The notes under the pieces were generated by a model that made no database searches, was not told the DNA's origin, and was given only the letters and a program-made list of their open reading frames with translations. DNA of 49,571 bases from Bradyrhizobium guangdongense (GTDB lineage: Bacteria; Pseudomonadota; Alphaproteobacteria; Rhizobiales; Xanthobacteraceae). Location of the stretch: the NCBI RefSeq assembly GCF_006483445.1, contig NZ_PPPT01000095.1:1-49571 (forward strand), read 5' to 3'. A program made the translations under genes and the position numbers. Positions 9,219 to 18,655 of the stretch are shown one piece after another. Numbering within the stretch: position 1 is the stretch's first letter; each line of letters begins with the position of its first letter.

Positions 9219-10976
9219 TCACAGCGGAAGTTCGGGCTCCCGCCGCGCGTTACGCCGGGCATTGGTGACCGTCGGCGAGGCCGTGGAGCGGACGAAGCTC
9301 CAGCGGATCGAAGGCGCCTGACGCGCGTCCTGCCGGATCACGATCTGGGCGGTGCGGCGTGGGCCGTCATTGCCGGCCAGGAACACGCTGTCCTCGAGGT
9401 CGACCTTGTCGTCCAGGGCTTCAAAGGTCCAGACGTCGCGGTTCGGCAATACCAGCATGACGCCGCGGGCATCCGACAGCCGGCTCGCCTTCACCGCCGG
9501 GTGAAGATGGAAGCGCAGCGCGAAATCGGCGTCGCCGCCCTTGAGGCGCCCGCCCTGCGGCGGCGACAGCGTGTCCTCGCCGTCGAGCCGCGTGCCGTCA
9601 TCGGCGACCATCACGACACGGCGATGGATCACGCCGAATTTTGCGAGATAGCCGTCATGCGAGGTCGTGAGCAGCGTGCCGTTCTGCACGACCTCGCGAT
9701 AACTCTCGACCTGGCCCGGCCCGGTCGTGATGGGTGCGCCATGCAGCAGCTTCTTCATCGCCGACATCTCCACGAACTGACAGGACGAGGTGTCGTGGTA
9801 GGTCAGCGTCGAATGCGCCGCGGTGCCGCGCGCAAACGGCCGCCAATTGTCGCGGCCCGTGGTCGGCATGCCACAATTGGTCACGATGCGGCTGATGCCG
9901 GAGGATAGTTCGAACGACAGGCATCCGGCATGGGCGTCGTGGCTGACATTGGCCGGCGGCGGCGGGCCGGTGTCCATGATCAGCGTCATCTGCCCGGCGT
10001 CGAGCCGCTGGAAGCCGGTATGCGGCATGTTTGCCATCGGCGCGCCATGGGTGTCGTCATAGGCGAGCAGGGTGGCAAGCAGATCCGACGGCGTCGCGCT
10101 CATGCCGTTGAACAGCGCAAAATTTCCGTCGCCGTGCCGGAAGAAGCGCAACATCGGCATCATGCGATCGATGGCGTTGAGCAGCGCCGGCGGCGGGGCG
10201 ATGTTGCGCGCGGCAAAGGTTTGCCGCAGCGGCAGCAGGTCGATCAACAACTCGATCAGCGCACCGGGATTGCGCGAGATGTGCCCGCCGTCAGGCAGGA
10301 TCTGGCGCTGCAATTCGTCGGAGAGTTTTCGTGAGGCGCTGCGGATGTGGCGCGCCTGGTTGGCAAGGCACAGCGCCGCATAACACAGCGCGATCAGCAC
10401 CTGGAGCCGCGGCACGCCGTCCGGGATGTCCACCATCGTGTAACGGAGATAACGGATCTCGCGCGCCAGGCCGCGGAGGTAACGGCGGTAAAACTTGTTG
10501 TCGGTATCGCTGAGCACCAGCGGCGCCTGCGACAGCAGCGAGATCACGCGGCGTGCCAGCACGTCGGCGCGACGCGCGACCGGGCGGCGCTTGTTGGTGG
10601 GATTGGAAATCCAGTCTTCGACCAGCGAGCGCGCATTGGCCCGCGTCAGCGCGGTGTCGGCGGCACGCAGATGGCGCAGCCAGCCGAAGCCGAGCAGCGC
10701 GACCTCCCAATCCTCCGACGGCGGCTCGAGATCGAAGATCGAGCGGCCATGGCAATTGACGATCTTGCCGGCGAAGACGAAGCGGCCTGCATAGATCTCT
10801 GCGGCGCGGGTGGCGTCCGCGGTGCGCAGGTCATGCGGCGCGATGATCAGCCGGTCGGTGCGTCCCGGCCAGAGCCGCGACAGCGCAACCGATCCGCCGC
10901 TCGCGCGCGCAAGCACGTTCCGCGCGAAGCGGTTCATGACCAGCGTCGAGATACGTCTGCGTTGAGCGACCGACAC
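9219..10976 (-). CDS. Heparinase II/III family protein
   Basis: A 585-residue protein with the two-part layout of the family: a helical, alpha/alpha-toroid-like N-terminal half (about 60-330) and a beta-rich C-terminal half (about 340-560) that includes HAGCLSFELSSG and GTAAHSTLTYHDTSSC. These correspond to the conserved heparinase II/III C-terminal region, with the His of AAHSTL a likely functional residue. Related proteins cleave acidic polysaccharides by beta-elimination; the substrate here is unknown, and no clear signal peptide is seen. The frame opens at a GTG at 10976 preceded by AAGGCAAGGC; an ATG at 10937 is an alternative. It sits between rsmB and purH on the same strand. Confidence 0.88.
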   Translation of the reverse strand: MSVAQRRRISTLVMNRFARNVLARASGGSVALSRLWPGRTDRLIIAPHDLRTADATRAAEIYAGRFVFAGKIVNCHGRSIFDLEPPSEDWEVALLGFGWLRHLRAADTALTRANARSLVEDWISNPTNKRRPVARRADVLARRVISLLSQAPLVLSDTDNKFYRRYLRGLAREIRYLRYTMVDIPDGVPRLQVLIALCYAALCLANQARHIRSASRKLSDELQRQILPDGGHISRNPGALIELLIDLLPLRQTFAARNIAPPPALLNAIDRMMPMLRFFRHGDGNFALFNGMSATPSDLLATLLAYDDTHGAPMANMPHTGFQRLDAGQMTLIMDTGPPPPANVSHDAHAGCLSFELSSGISRIVTNCGMPTTGRDNWRPFARGTAAHSTLTYHDTSSCQFVEMSAMKKLLHGAPITTGPGQVESYREVVQNGTLLTTSHDGYLAKFGVIHRRVVMVADDGTRLDGEDTLSPPQGGRLKGGDADFALRFHLHPAVKASRLSDARGVMLVLPNRDVWTFEALDDKVDLEDSVFLAGNDGPRRTAQIVIRQDARQAPSIRWSFVRSTASPTVTNARRNARREPELPL

Positions 10977-11093
10977 GCCTTGCCTTGAAGGGGGAGAGGA
11001 TTCCGACGAATCCTTTTAATCCCAAAATCGGACGCCTGACACCACCTTGAAACCGCGCGAATCAGTGCCGGGGGAGCAAAATCCGGTGCAAAA

Positions 11094-12440
11094 TCAGGAT
11101 TTAACGAGCCGGGCGGCGTAGAATCCGTCGAGCCCGCCGAGCCTGGGGTCGGCATGCGGCAAATGGCAGGGCAGGGTGCGCAGGTCACCGTCGGCGGTGA
11201 TGATCTCGGTCAGGCCCGCGACCTCGGACGCCGCGATCGGGGCACGCCGCAAACCAGGCTCCGCGGCCAGCAGCGTGGCAATCGCCTGCTCGCCCTCCTC
11301 GGGTTCCAGCGAGCAGGTGCAATAGACCAGCGTGCCGCCCGGCTTGAGCAGCGAGACGGATTTTCGCAGCAGCCGCTGCTGAAGCGCGGCCAGCGCGGCG
11401 ATGTCGGATTCCTGCCGTAGCCAGGCGACGTCGGGGTGACGGCGGATGGTGCCGGTCGAGGTGCAGGGGGCGTCGATCAGGATGCCGTCAAAGCCTTCCA
11501 CAGGTCCTGCCCATTCCACGGCGTCCGCAACCACGGTCTCCGCCTGCAGCGACAGGCGCGCAAGATTTTCCCGGAGACGCGCGACGCGCGCAGGCGAACG
11601 GTCGATGGCGGTGACCTTTGCGCCGGCCAGTGCCAGTTGCGCGGTCTTGCCGCCGGGGGCCGCGCAGAGATCGGCGATGGATTTGCCGGCGATATCGCCG
11701 AACAGACGCGCGGGCAGAGCCGCAGCGGCGTCCTGCACCCACCATTGGCCATCGCCGAATCCGGGCAGCATGGTCACCGAGCCGTGCAGCAGCGTGCGCA
11801 CCGATCCGGTCGGCAACACCTCGCCATGCAGGCGCGTTGCCCATTGCGCAGCGTCCGACTTCACCGTGAGATCGAGCGACGGCTCGTGGCCAAGCGCCGT
11901 CGCCATCTCGCGTGCGGTGGCCTCACCATAATGCGCGATCCAGCGGGCGAGCAGCCAGGGCGGCAAGTCCAGTGATTGCGTGGCGACTTCGTCGACCAGC
12001 GCCTTGCCCTCGCGCGCGCAGCGCCGCAGCACGGCATTGACGAGGCCGGCATAGCGCGCCGCGCGGCGATCGGATTGCACGAGGCGAACCGAGAGATCGA
12101 CCGCGGCGTGATCGGGCACGTCCATCCAGAGGATTTGCGCGGCACCGATCAGCAATGCGCTCTGCGCACGAGGGGCGTCGGACGGAATGCCCTTGTCGAG
12201 CAATCGCGACAGCACGTGACCGAGCGTGCCGAGCTTGCGCAGAATCGTCGCGACGAGGCGACGCATCAGCGCGCGGTCGCGATCGGCGAGTGTCTTCAAT
12301 CCGGGATGGGCGCCGGCACCGTCGAGCTGGTCGTCGAGCGTGCGGTGCTTGTGCAGGACGCCGTCGACGATGTCGGCAGCGATCCGCCGTGCCGCAAGGC
12401 CAGGCACTTCAGTCGGAGGAGCGAAACGTTGAGAAGGCAT
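11094..12440 (-). CDS. rsmB: 16S rRNA m5C967 methyltransferase, RsmB/NOP family
   Basis: A 448-residue protein starting at the ATG at 12440 (MPSQRFAPP). The N-terminal 150 residues form a NusB-like RNA-binding domain, followed by a Rossmann-fold methyltransferase domain. Visible motifs are the SAM-binding LCAAPGGKTAQLA, the catalytic pair of cysteines in DAPCTSTGTIRRHPDVAW and YCTCSLEPEEGE, and a C-terminal GLDGFYAARL typical of RsmB. It methylates cytosine 967 of 16S rRNA. It is divergent from the DUF1674 gene across 176 bases and is the first gene of the minus-strand run that continues into the heparinase-like gene and purH. Confidence 0.94.
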   Translation of the reverse strand: MPSQRFAPPTEVPGLAARRIAADIVDGVLHKHRTLDDQLDGAGAHPGLKTLADRDRALMRRLVATILRKLGTLGHVLSRLLDKGIPSDAPRAQSALLIGAAQILWMDVPDHAAVDLSVRLVQSDRRAARYAGLVNAVLRRCAREGKALVDEVATQSLDLPPWLLARWIAHYGEATAREMATALGHEPSLDLTVKSDAAQWATRLHGEVLPTGSVRTLLHGSVTMLPGFGDGQWWVQDAAAALPARLFGDIAGKSIADLCAAPGGKTAQLALAGAKVTAIDRSPARVARLRENLARLSLQAETVVADAVEWAGPVEGFDGILIDAPCTSTGTIRRHPDVAWLRQESDIAALAALQQRLLRKSVSLLKPGGTLVYCTCSLEPEEGEQAIATLLAAEPGLRRAPIAASEVAGLTEIITADGDLRTLPCHLPHADPRLGGLDGFYAARLVKS

Positions 12441-12616
12441 GCGAAAGTAAGGTTCTGAGCGAGTGGCAGTTCCGCCGGAATAGGCGCATGCCTGATGATG
12501 CGCATCTGTGACATGCGAATATGCCAAATGTAAGAATCGCCTCTGGTTTTTTCATCCGGTCATGATGATCTCTGAGGGATCGCGCAGGGCACCGTCCTGG
12601 GCTAAAGAGCGTCCCG

Positions 12617-12814
12617 ATGAGCGATAAATCTCCATCCGAACCGAAAACTTTGCCGCCAGCCGCCCAGCGGGCGCTGGCCGAGGCTGAAGCGCGCCGTCAG
12701 GCCGCTGCCAAGGCGCAAGACGAGGCGCGCCCGAAGGAAATGCAGGGCCCAAAGGGGCCGGAGCCCACGCGCTACGGCGACTGGGAGCGCAAGGGCATCG
12801 CCTCGGATTTCTAG
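12617..12814 (+). CDS. DUF1674 protein, succinate dehydrogenase assembly factor 4 homologue
   Basis: A 65-residue protein. The first 40 residues are Ala/Lys/Glu-rich and probably disordered, and the C-terminus carries the conserved block EPTRYGDWERKGIASDF that defines DUF1674 and mitochondrial SDHAF4. In mitochondria this factor binds flavinated SdhA and protects it before it joins complex II; the same role is likely here. It is not close to sdh genes in this window. The nuclease gene follows 50 bases downstream on the same strand. Confidence 0.9.
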   Translation: MSDKSPSEPKTLPPAAQRALAEAEARRQAAAKAQDEARPKEMQGPKGPEPTRYGDWERKGIASDF

Positions 12815-12864
12815 GGTCGGGGCCGTCTCTTGCCGGTTCGCCCGACTCAGTCCAGCGTCGGCTG

Positions 12865-13461
12865 ATGTCTCCCTACGATCGCCCCAATCCCTATCGGCCG
12901 TCGTTCCGCGGTTCATCCCTTGGCGGCCCTTTCCGCGGTTTGCTGCCATGGATGTTCGTGGTCGGCATAGCCGTCGCCGTTGTCCTGACGTTTCGGCATG
13001 GGCTGAACTGGCCCTTGTCGCGTTCCGATGACGGCCGGACGCAGGATGCCGCAATCGTCCTGCAGCACGCCGGCAATCCGGACGTTCGCCAGGCCGTGGA
13101 CGTCATCCGCACCATCGACGGCGACACCTTCCTCGCGCGTGTACATCAACGTGATGGGCGCGATCTCGTCACGCGGGTTCGCCTGCGCGGTATCGACGCG
13201 CCTGAACTGAAGGCATCGTGTCAGGACGAACTGACGAAAGCGGAAGCCGCGACCGATGCGCTGCGCGAGCTGCTCGGCCAGGGCGGTGTTGCCATCTACA
13301 ACATCGGCCCGGACAAGTATGAAGGTCGCGTCGTTGCCGATGTTGCAACCAAACGCACCGCCAGCGTGTCGGCGGCCTTGCTCGCGAGCGGCCATGTCCG
13401 CAGCTACAATGGCGGCCATCGCGACGGCTGGTGCGCGCGCGGTTGGCGCTTCTGGCAATGA
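12865..13461 (+). CDS. Membrane-anchored thermonuclease (SNase) family protein
   Basis: A 198-residue protein. One hydrophobic segment at about 28-45 (LLPWMFVVGIAVAVVLTF) should hold it in the inner membrane with the domain in the periplasm. The staphylococcal-nuclease-like domain covers about 78-195: TIDGDTF near 83-89 supplies a calcium-binding Asp, RVRLRGIDAPEL supplies the catalytic Arg and a further Asp and Glu, and YEGRVVADV supplies a second Arg. The family degrades DNA and RNA, but many bacterial members are untested. It is followed at once by a strong hairpin that probably ends transcription, and converges with the L,D-transpeptidase gene. Confidence 0.9.
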   Translation: MSPYDRPNPYRPSFRGSSLGGPFRGLLPWMFVVGIAVAVVLTFRHGLNWPLSRSDDGRTQDAAIVLQHAGNPDVRQAVDVIRTIDGDTFLARVHQRDGRDLVTRVRLRGIDAPELKASCQDELTKAEAATDALRELLGQGGVAIYNIGPDKYEGRVVADVATKRTASVSAALLASGHVRSYNGGHRDGWCARGWRFWQ

Positions 13462-13463
13462 AA

Positions 13464-13485
13464 AAGCCGCGTCGAAACGCGGCTT
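13464..13485. terminator. Intrinsic terminator hairpin
   Basis: AAGCCGCGT at 13464-13472 pairs perfectly with ACGCGGCTT at 13477-13485 across a CGAA loop, then follows a pyrimidine-rich CTTCGCTCTCTT. It starts two bases after the nuclease stop codon and, being flanked by A residues on the other side, may also serve the convergent L,D-transpeptidase gene. Confidence 0.85.
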
Positions 13486-13513
13486 CTTCGCTCTCTTGCC
13501 GAGATAAATCGGA

Positions 13514-14029
13514 TCAGCGCGTCACGACGACGGTCGTGCCGACGGAGACGCGGCCGTAGAGATCGGTGATGTCGTCGTTGAGCATGCGGATGCAGCCATA
13601 GGAGACGAAGCCGCCGACCGAGCCCGGCATGTTGGTGCCGTGGATCGCATATTCACCGCCGGCGAGCGTCATCGCTGCGACACCCATCGGATTGCGCGGC
13701 GAGCCGCCCGGGATCACGTCGGGCATGCTCGGCTTGTCGCGCTTCACTTCGGCAGGTGGCGACCAGGCCGGGTTGCGATACTTGCCGTCGATGCGGGTGG
13801 TGCCGGCCCACTGCTTGCCGGAGCGGCCGACGCCGACGGGGTAACGCACGGCGTGGCCGGTATCGAGAATGAGATAGAGCCGGCGCTCATTGGTCCGGAC
13901 CACGATGGTGCCCGGCGAATAATCCGCCGACCGCATCCCCACCATTTCCGGCCGCGCTTCGGCCGCTGTCGACACCAAGACGCCTGCCCCGATGGTGGCG
14001 GCCAATGCCACCGCAATCCTCATCGACAT
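13514..14029 (-). CDS. L,D-transpeptidase (YkuD / ErfK family)
   Basis: A 171-residue exported protein. The ATG at 14029 (MSMRIAVAL) has GGAG seven bases upstream and opens a signal peptide ending near AEARP; the longer frame to 14380 has no support. The YkuD domain spans about 35-170, with the His of AIHGTNMPGSVGGFVSYGC and the catalytic Cys in SYGCIRM near residue 146. The usual SHGC reads SYGC here, which other family members tolerate. It forms 3-3 peptidoglycan cross-links or attaches proteins to peptidoglycan in the periplasm. It is convergent with the nuclease gene, sharing a terminator hairpin. Confidence 0.92.
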   Translation of the reverse strand: MSMRIAVALAATIGAGVLVSTAAEARPEMVGMRSADYSPGTIVVRTNERRLYLILDTGHAVRYPVGVGRSGKQWAGTTRIDGKYRNPAWSPPAEVKRDKPSMPDVIPGGSPRNPMGVAAMTLAGGEYAIHGTNMPGSVGGFVSYGCIRMLNDDITDLYGRVSVGTTVVVTR

Positions 14030-14323
14030 GATCTGCTCCACTTCCCAGCCGCCCCTCGCGGGGCCCTCAAAACCGGCATGCAGACCGCTCGAAATTGGGC
14101 CTGCCGGCCTCACCCACGCATTCTTAACCGCGTGTCTTAACCGGATGGTTTCCACATCCGGCGTCGGGGGCCTGCCTGTGGAGGGAACAAAGGAAATGTT
14201 CGAATTAAAGTAAATGACCTGAAAACAACACTCGGCCGGAAATGTCAGGCGGCGCCGGGGGCGCCTCTGACAAGTGCGTGAGGGATGTAGCGAACCGCAC
14301 CAGGTGCTGAGAATTGCGACTCG
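14030..14323. other. Intergenic leader, no gene seen
   Basis: This is the upstream region of the L,D-transpeptidase gene. A comparatively AT-rich stretch at about 14190-14230 probably holds its promoter, but no clear -35/-10 pair can be assigned. I found no conserved coding frame or RNA gene. Confidence 0.4.
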
Positions 14324-14464
14324 TCTCGTGTCCCGGACGCAGCGCGGCACGGAGTGACGCGACGCTGAGCCGAGACCCATCTCGCAGAGGGTGAGGTGGT
14401 GGCATGGGCCCCGGCTCTGCAGCGCACCGCTGTAGGAGTGCTGCGCTGCGTCCGGGGCACGAGA
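14324..14464. repeat. Palindromic repeat, family C (CTCGTGTCCCGGACGC)
   Basis: A 141-base inverted repeat whose left arm begins TCTCGTGTCCCGGACGCAGC and whose right arm (14443-14464) ends CCGGGGCACGAGA. An inner pair, GAGCCGAGACCCAT and ATGGGCCCCGGCTC, can extend the fold. Related copies lie at 43064-43199 and 44716-44865. It ends 5 bases from the acs stop codon, on its 3' side. Confidence 0.82.
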
Positions 14465-14469
14465 GCCGA

Positions 14470-16422
14470 TCAGGCCGACGCGTTCTTCTTGTTCTGCCGG
14501 TTCTTGACGAGGTCGTCGACCACGGCGGGATCGGCCAGCGTCGAGGTGTCGCCGAGGCTGCCCGGCTCATCCTCGGCGATCTTGCGCAGGATACGACGCA
14601 TGATCTTGCCGGAGCGGGTCTTTGGCAGGCCCGGCGCGAACTGGATCTGGTCGGGCGAGGCGATCGGACCGATCTCCTTGCGCACCCAGGTGACGAGTTC
14701 CTTGCGCAGATCCTCGGTGGGCTCGATGCCGGCCATCAGGGTCACATAGGCATAGATGCCCTGGCCCTTGATGTCGTGCGGGAAGCCGACGACGGCGGCC
14801 TCCGACACCTTCTCATGCGCGACCAGCGCACTCTCGACTTCGGCGGTGCCCATGCGGTGGCCGGAGACGTTGATGACGTCATCGACGCGGCCGGTGATCC
14901 AGTAATAGCCGTCGGCATCGCGGCGGCAGCCGTCGCCGGTGAAGTACTTATTCTTGTAGGTCGAGAAGTAAGTCTGCTCGAAGCGCGCGTGATCGCCATA
15001 GACCGTGCGCATTTGGCTGGGCCACGAGCGCGTAAGGCAGAGGTTGCCGGTGGTCTCGCCTTCCAGCACCTTGCCGTCGGCATCGACGATCTCGGGCACC
15101 ACGCCGAAGAACGGCTGCGTCGCCGAGCCCGGCTTGAGTTTTGTCGCGCCCGGCAGCGGCGTGATCAAAATGCCGCCGGTCTCGGTCTGCCACCATGTGT
15201 CGACGATCGGGCAGCGGTCGTCGCCGACGACGCGGTGATACCACTCCCACGCCTCCGGATTGATGGGCTCGCCGACCGAACCGAGCAGGCGCAGGCTTGC
15301 GCGCGAGGTCTTTTTCACGGGCGCGTCGCCCGACTGCATCAGCGCGCGGATCGCGGTCGGCGCGGTGTAGAAGATGTTGACCTTGTGCTTGTCGATGACG
15401 TTCCAGAACCGCGAATTGTCCGGATAGTTCGGCACGCCTTCGAACATCAGCGTGGTCGCGCCATTAGCGAGCGGACCGTAGAGAATATAGCTGTGCCCGG
15501 TGACCCAGCCGACGTCGGCAGTGCACCAGTAGATGTCGCCCTCGTGATAGTCGAAGACGTATTGATGCGTCATCGACGCGAACACGAGATAGCCGCCGGA
15601 GGTGTGCAGCACGCCCTTCGGCGTGCCGGTCGAGCCCGACGTATAGAGGATGAACAGCGGGTCCTCGGCGTGCATGTGCTCGGCGGGGCATTCCGTCGTC
15701 ACCATCGCGGCCGCCTCGTGGTACCAGAGGTCGCGCGACGGATTCATGTCCACCTTGCCGCCGGTGCGCTTGACCACGACGACCCAGTCGACGCCGTCGG
15801 CCTTGGCGAGCGCTGCATCGACATTGGCCTTCAGCGGCACCTTCTTGCCGCCACGCAGGCCTTCATCGGCAGTGATGATCACCTTGGAATTGCAGTCGTT
15901 GATGCGCTGCGCGAGGCTGTCCGGCGAGAAGCCCGCGAACACCACGGAGTGGATGGCGCCGATCCGCGCGCAAGCGAGCATCGCATAGGCCGCTTCCGGG
16001 ATCATCGGCAGATAGATCGTGACGCGGTCGCCCTTCTTGACGTTGCGCGTGCGCAGGATGTTGGCCATCCGGCACACTTCATCGTGCAGCTCTTTGTAGG
16101 TGATGTTCCGGGATTGCGAGGGATCGTCGCCTTCCCAGATGATCGCGGTCTGGTTGGCGCGCTTGGCAAGGTGGCGGTCGATGCAGTTCCAGGCGACGTT
16201 GAGGACGCCGTCCTCGAACCATTTGATGGAGATGTTGCCGGGTGCGAAGGAGACGTTCTCGATTCTGGTGGGCGCCTTCATCCAGTCGACGCGCTTGGCC
16301 TGTTCCGCCCAGAAGCCGTTCGGGTCCGAGACCGAGCGGGCGTACATGTCCTTGTACTTCGCCTGATCAACCCAGGCGCGCTTCGACCACTCGGCAGGTA
16401 CGTCGTAGATCTTCTCGGACAT
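14470..16422 (-). CDS. acs: Acetyl-CoA synthetase
   Basis: A 650-residue protein, the normal length for this enzyme, starting at the ATG at 16422 ([17 protein letters not shown]) with GGAGGGAAAC directly before it. It belongs to the ANL adenylating superfamily: the ATP-binding loop is [12 protein letters not shown], then [20 protein letters not shown], and the hinge and C-terminal domain end in [15 protein letters not shown], whose second-position Lys is the residue controlled by acetylation in related enzymes. It converts acetate, ATP and CoA to acetyl-CoA in the cytoplasm. A family C palindromic repeat abuts its 3' end and a 402-base gap lies upstream. Confidence 0.97.
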   Translation of the reverse strand: MSEKIYDVPAEWSKRAWVDQAKYKDMYARSVSDPNGFWAEQAKRVDWMKAPTRIENVSFAPGNISIKWFEDGVLNVAWNCIDRHLAKRANQTAIIWEGDDPSQSRNITYKELHDEVCRMANILRTRNVKKGDRVTIYLPMIPEAAYAMLACARIGAIHSVVFAGFSPDSLAQRINDCNSKVIITADEGLRGGKKVPLKANVDAALAKADGVDWVVVVKRTGGKVDMNPSRDLWYHEAAAMVTTECPAEHMHAEDPLFILYTSGSTGTPKGVLHTSGGYLVFASMTHQYVFDYHEGDIYWCTADVGWVTGHSYILYGPLANGATTLMFEGVPNYPDNSRFWNVIDKHKVNIFYTAPTAIRALMQSGDAPVKKTSRASLRLLGSVGEPINPEAWEWYHRVVGDDRCPIVDTWWQTETGGILITPLPGATKLKPGSATQPFFGVVPEIVDADGKVLEGETTGNLCLTRSWPSQMRTVYGDHARFEQTYFSTYKNKYFTGDGCRRDADGYYWITGRVDDVINVSGHRMGTAEVESALVAHEKVSEAAVVGFPHDIKGQGIYAYVTLMAGIEPTEDLRKELVTWVRKEIGPIASPDQIQFAPGLPKTRSGKIMRRILRKIAEDEPGSLGDTSTLADPAVVDDLVKNRQNKKNASA

Positions 16423-16824
16423 GTTTCCCTCCACAAGCGGCACGCCGAACCCCACGCGGCCAGCGCACCTGACTTCATCATTGACGTGATTATGCGTCCG
16501 CGTAACCGGACCCGACAAGGAGGACAAGCTGGACCTTCGGCGGGCACGCCACCATGCGAAGGATCAAGCCGGGCGTGCCTGCTGTCGCAAATCTGAAACA
16601 GGGCGGGTGCCGCCTTTGGGTCTTTACCGCGATGCGCGGAAGTGTCCCTGCAAACCCGGTATGCGCCGGAATGCGGTATTCAGGAACCGCTCGTCACCGA
16701 TTCGGGACTCGCAATGCAGTTCGGAAGCCCCTAAATGGCCAAACCGGGTCCGGAGAGACCCGACAGGAACAAAAGCCAAAACAACGGCATTGACGGGTAA
16801 CAGGCGGAGCTAAGGCGTAACATT
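16423..16824. other. Long divergent intergenic region, no gene seen
   Basis: These 402 bases separate the divergent starts of acs and topoisomerase IB and probably carry both promoters. The short frames here have no family resemblance. An eight-base inverted repeat, GGCACGCC with GGCGTGCC about 20 bases later (around 16540-16580), may form a leader structure. I see no CRP-type site. Confidence 0.4.
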
Positions 16825-17994
16825 ATGATGGATCAGCAGAATCTGGGAGCGATTCAACCCGCTTCGGCCGATCCCGCCGCTATTGCTCTGGCAAAAGCCC
16901 TGGGACAATGGCCCAAACCGGCCCCTTTTCCTCGTCCCAACCCGAAAAAGACCTACGATGCGACCCCTCCGGCCACCGTGGAATCCCTCGCCCGGGAGCT
17001 GGGGCTGCGCCTCGGCGACCAGAACGAGCTGACCATCCGCCGCATCCGGCGCGGAAAGGGTTATTCCTTCGTCCGTCCCAACGGCGCACATATCCGCGAT
17101 GCCCGGACCATCCGCCGGCTGCACGCCATGGCGGTGCCGCCGGCCTATCGCGAGGTCCGCTACTCGGCTGACCCGAAGACGCATCTCCAGGCCGTGGGCC
17201 GCGATGCCGCCGGCCGGCTGCAATATCGCTATCACGCCGATTGGGAAAAGGTGCGCGAGCAGCGCAAGGCGCATCGCCTGGAAAAGCTCGTCGGCGCGCT
17301 GCCAAAGATCCGGCGCAAGGTCTCGGCGTTCCTGTCCGGCGGCGAGCCGACGCGCGAATTCGCGCTCTCGGCCGTCATCGAGCTGATCGCCCGCACCGCG
17401 ATCCGACCCGGTAATGAATCCTATGCGCGCCTCAATGGCACCCGCGGCGCCACCACGATGCTCAAGTCCAACGTCACGCTGGAGGACGACTCCTTCGTGC
17501 TGACCTTCAAGGCCAAGGGTGGCAAGGCCGTGCGGAAGGAATGCGACGCGGCCAAGCTGGTGCGCGCGATCGGCATTCTGAACGGGGTGCCGGGCAAGCG
17601 CATGTTCCAGTATCGCGACGCCTACGGCATCGTGCGCGCGGTGAGCACCACGCAGGTGAATGCGTTTCTGCGCGAGATCGCCGGCATCAAGATTTCGCTG
17701 AAGGATTTTCGTACGCTGATGGCCTCGGCCGTGGTCGTCGAGTCCCTGTCGCGGATCACGCCGGCCACCAGCCAGCGCGGCCGCAAGAAGCAGGTGCTGG
17801 ATGCGATCCGCGCCGCGGCGGACAAGCTCTCCAATACGCCGGCGATCTGCCGCAAGAGCTACGTGCACGACACCATCGTCACGGCGTTCGAAGATGGCAT
17901 CCTCGAGCGTTTTGCCGCGACCATGAAGGGCCAGCGCTCGCAGGCACGACGCGAGCAACTGTTGGCGCAGGTCGTCGCGACGGCGGCGGTCTAA
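16825..17994 (+). CDS. DNA topoisomerase IB
   Basis: A 389-residue protein of the poxvirus-like bacterial topoisomerase IB family. After a 60-residue N-terminal extension comes the N-terminal domain with IRRIRRGKGYSFVRPNG and PPAYREVRYS. The catalytic domain starts near residue 120 and contains IARTAIRPGNESYARLNGT, the KSNVTLEDD and FKAKGGK strands with an active-site Lys, and the C-terminal CRKSYVHDTI with the nucleophilic Tyr near residue 346. It relaxes supercoils by nicking one strand through a 3'-phosphotyrosine link and needs no ATP. It starts at the ATG at 16825; a second ATG follows at once. It converges with the AHSA1-type gene. Confidence 0.95.
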   Translation: MMDQQNLGAIQPASADPAAIALAKALGQWPKPAPFPRPNPKKTYDATPPATVESLARELGLRLGDQNELTIRRIRRGKGYSFVRPNGAHIRDARTIRRLHAMAVPPAYREVRYSADPKTHLQAVGRDAAGRLQYRYHADWEKVREQRKAHRLEKLVGALPKIRRKVSAFLSGGEPTREFALSAVIELIARTAIRPGNESYARLNGTRGATTMLKSNVTLEDDSFVLTFKAKGGKAVRKECDAAKLVRAIGILNGVPGKRMFQYRDAYGIVRAVSTTQVNAFLREIAGIKISLKDFRTLMASAVVVESLSRITPATSQRGRKKQVLDAIRAAADKLSNTPAICRKSYVHDTIVTAFEDGILERFAATMKGQRSQARREQLLAQVVATAAV

Positions 17995-18008
17995 CGATCG
18001 CAACCGCT

Positions 18009-18126
18009 GTAGGATGGGCAAAGGCGCGTTTGCGCCGTGCCCACCATCTCTCCAAGTCATCGATGACGAAATGGTGGGCACGCCTCGGCCACGCATTCGC
18101 GCGAGCCGTCGGCTTTGCCACCCTAC
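18009..18126. repeat. Palindromic repeat, family B (GTAGGATGGGCAAAGGCGC)
   Basis: A 118-base element with outer arms GTAGGATGGGCAAAG and GGCTTTGCCACCCTAC and a second nested pair, CGTGCCCACCATCTC and GAAATGGTGGGCACG, so it can fold into two or more stacked hairpins. A second copy is at 19788-19911. It occupies the gap between two convergent stops, 14 bases after topoisomerase IB and 4 bases from the AHSA1-type gene. Confidence 0.87.
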
Positions 18127-18130
18127 CGAT

Positions 18131-18589
18131 CTACATCCTCTCGTTCGGCAGGCCCTTGTCGGGACCGGGATCAAGGCCAGCGGCCGCGCTCGTCAGCCGT
18201 CCCAGATAATGCGCCCAGCCTTTGCTGTGGCTGATGCACTGCGCTTCACTGGGCAGGCCGCTATGGGTCATGCGCAGCAAGGTGCCGCCGTCCTGCTCGA
18301 AGAGGTCGATCTCGATCAGGCTTGATCCCGGCGGCACTTCCTGGCCGCCGTCCCAACCGAACGTGTAAGCGAGGCGATGCACCGGCACGACCTCGCGAAA
18401 CGCGCCACGCGCCGCACCGTTGCGCGGGCCGATGCCCTTCAGCAGATAGAGCCCGTCGGGATGCGGCTCCATCGTCGCCTCGGTCCCCATCCAGCTCAAG
18501 ATCTTGTCGGGGTCCGTCAGGAAAGCAAAAACGGTGGCGCGGGGGGCCGCGATTTGGGTCTCGCGTCGGACGATGAACGGCTCGGTCAT
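18131..18589 (-). CDS. SRPBCC / AHSA1-type ligand-binding protein
   Basis: A 152-residue cytoplasmic protein starting at the ATG at 18589 (MTEPFIVRRETQIAAPRATV). The pattern of IAAPRATVFAFLTDPDKILSW, a central beta-rich part and a long C-terminal helix (CISHSKGWAHYLGRL) is that of the AHSA1 branch of the START/Bet v1-like fold. Members bind hydrophobic ligands or activate chaperones, and in bacteria they often pair with an ArsR regulator, which is not present here. The longer frame to 18781 overlaps the divergent cyclase gene and is not supported. It shares a 66-base divergent gap with that cyclase. Confidence 0.9.
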   Translation of the reverse strand: MTEPFIVRRETQIAAPRATVFAFLTDPDKILSWMGTEATMEPHPDGLYLLKGIGPRNGAARGAFREVVPVHRLAYTFGWDGGQEVPPGSSLIEIDLFEQDGGTLLRMTHSGLPSEAQCISHSKGWAHYLGRLTSAAAGLDPGPDKGLPNERM

Positions 18590-18655
18590 TGCGGCTGAGG
18601 TCTCCGTTGCGCTGGGTGAGATGGCGGTGCGCGCGTTCCAGTTCAAGGATAGGTC

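Noticed and set aside
12500..12535. CRP-type site between rsmB and the DUF1674 gene
   Set aside because: TGTGA is present, but the expected TCACA half six bases later is AATAT.
14404..16596. 730-residue plus-strand open frame over acs
   Set aside because: Antisense to a complete, well-conserved acs gene; codon bias keeps the opposite frame open.
16554..16793. 79-residue open frame in the acs / topoisomerase IB gap
   Set aside because: No ribosome binding site, no family match and unremarkable composition; probably promoter DNA.
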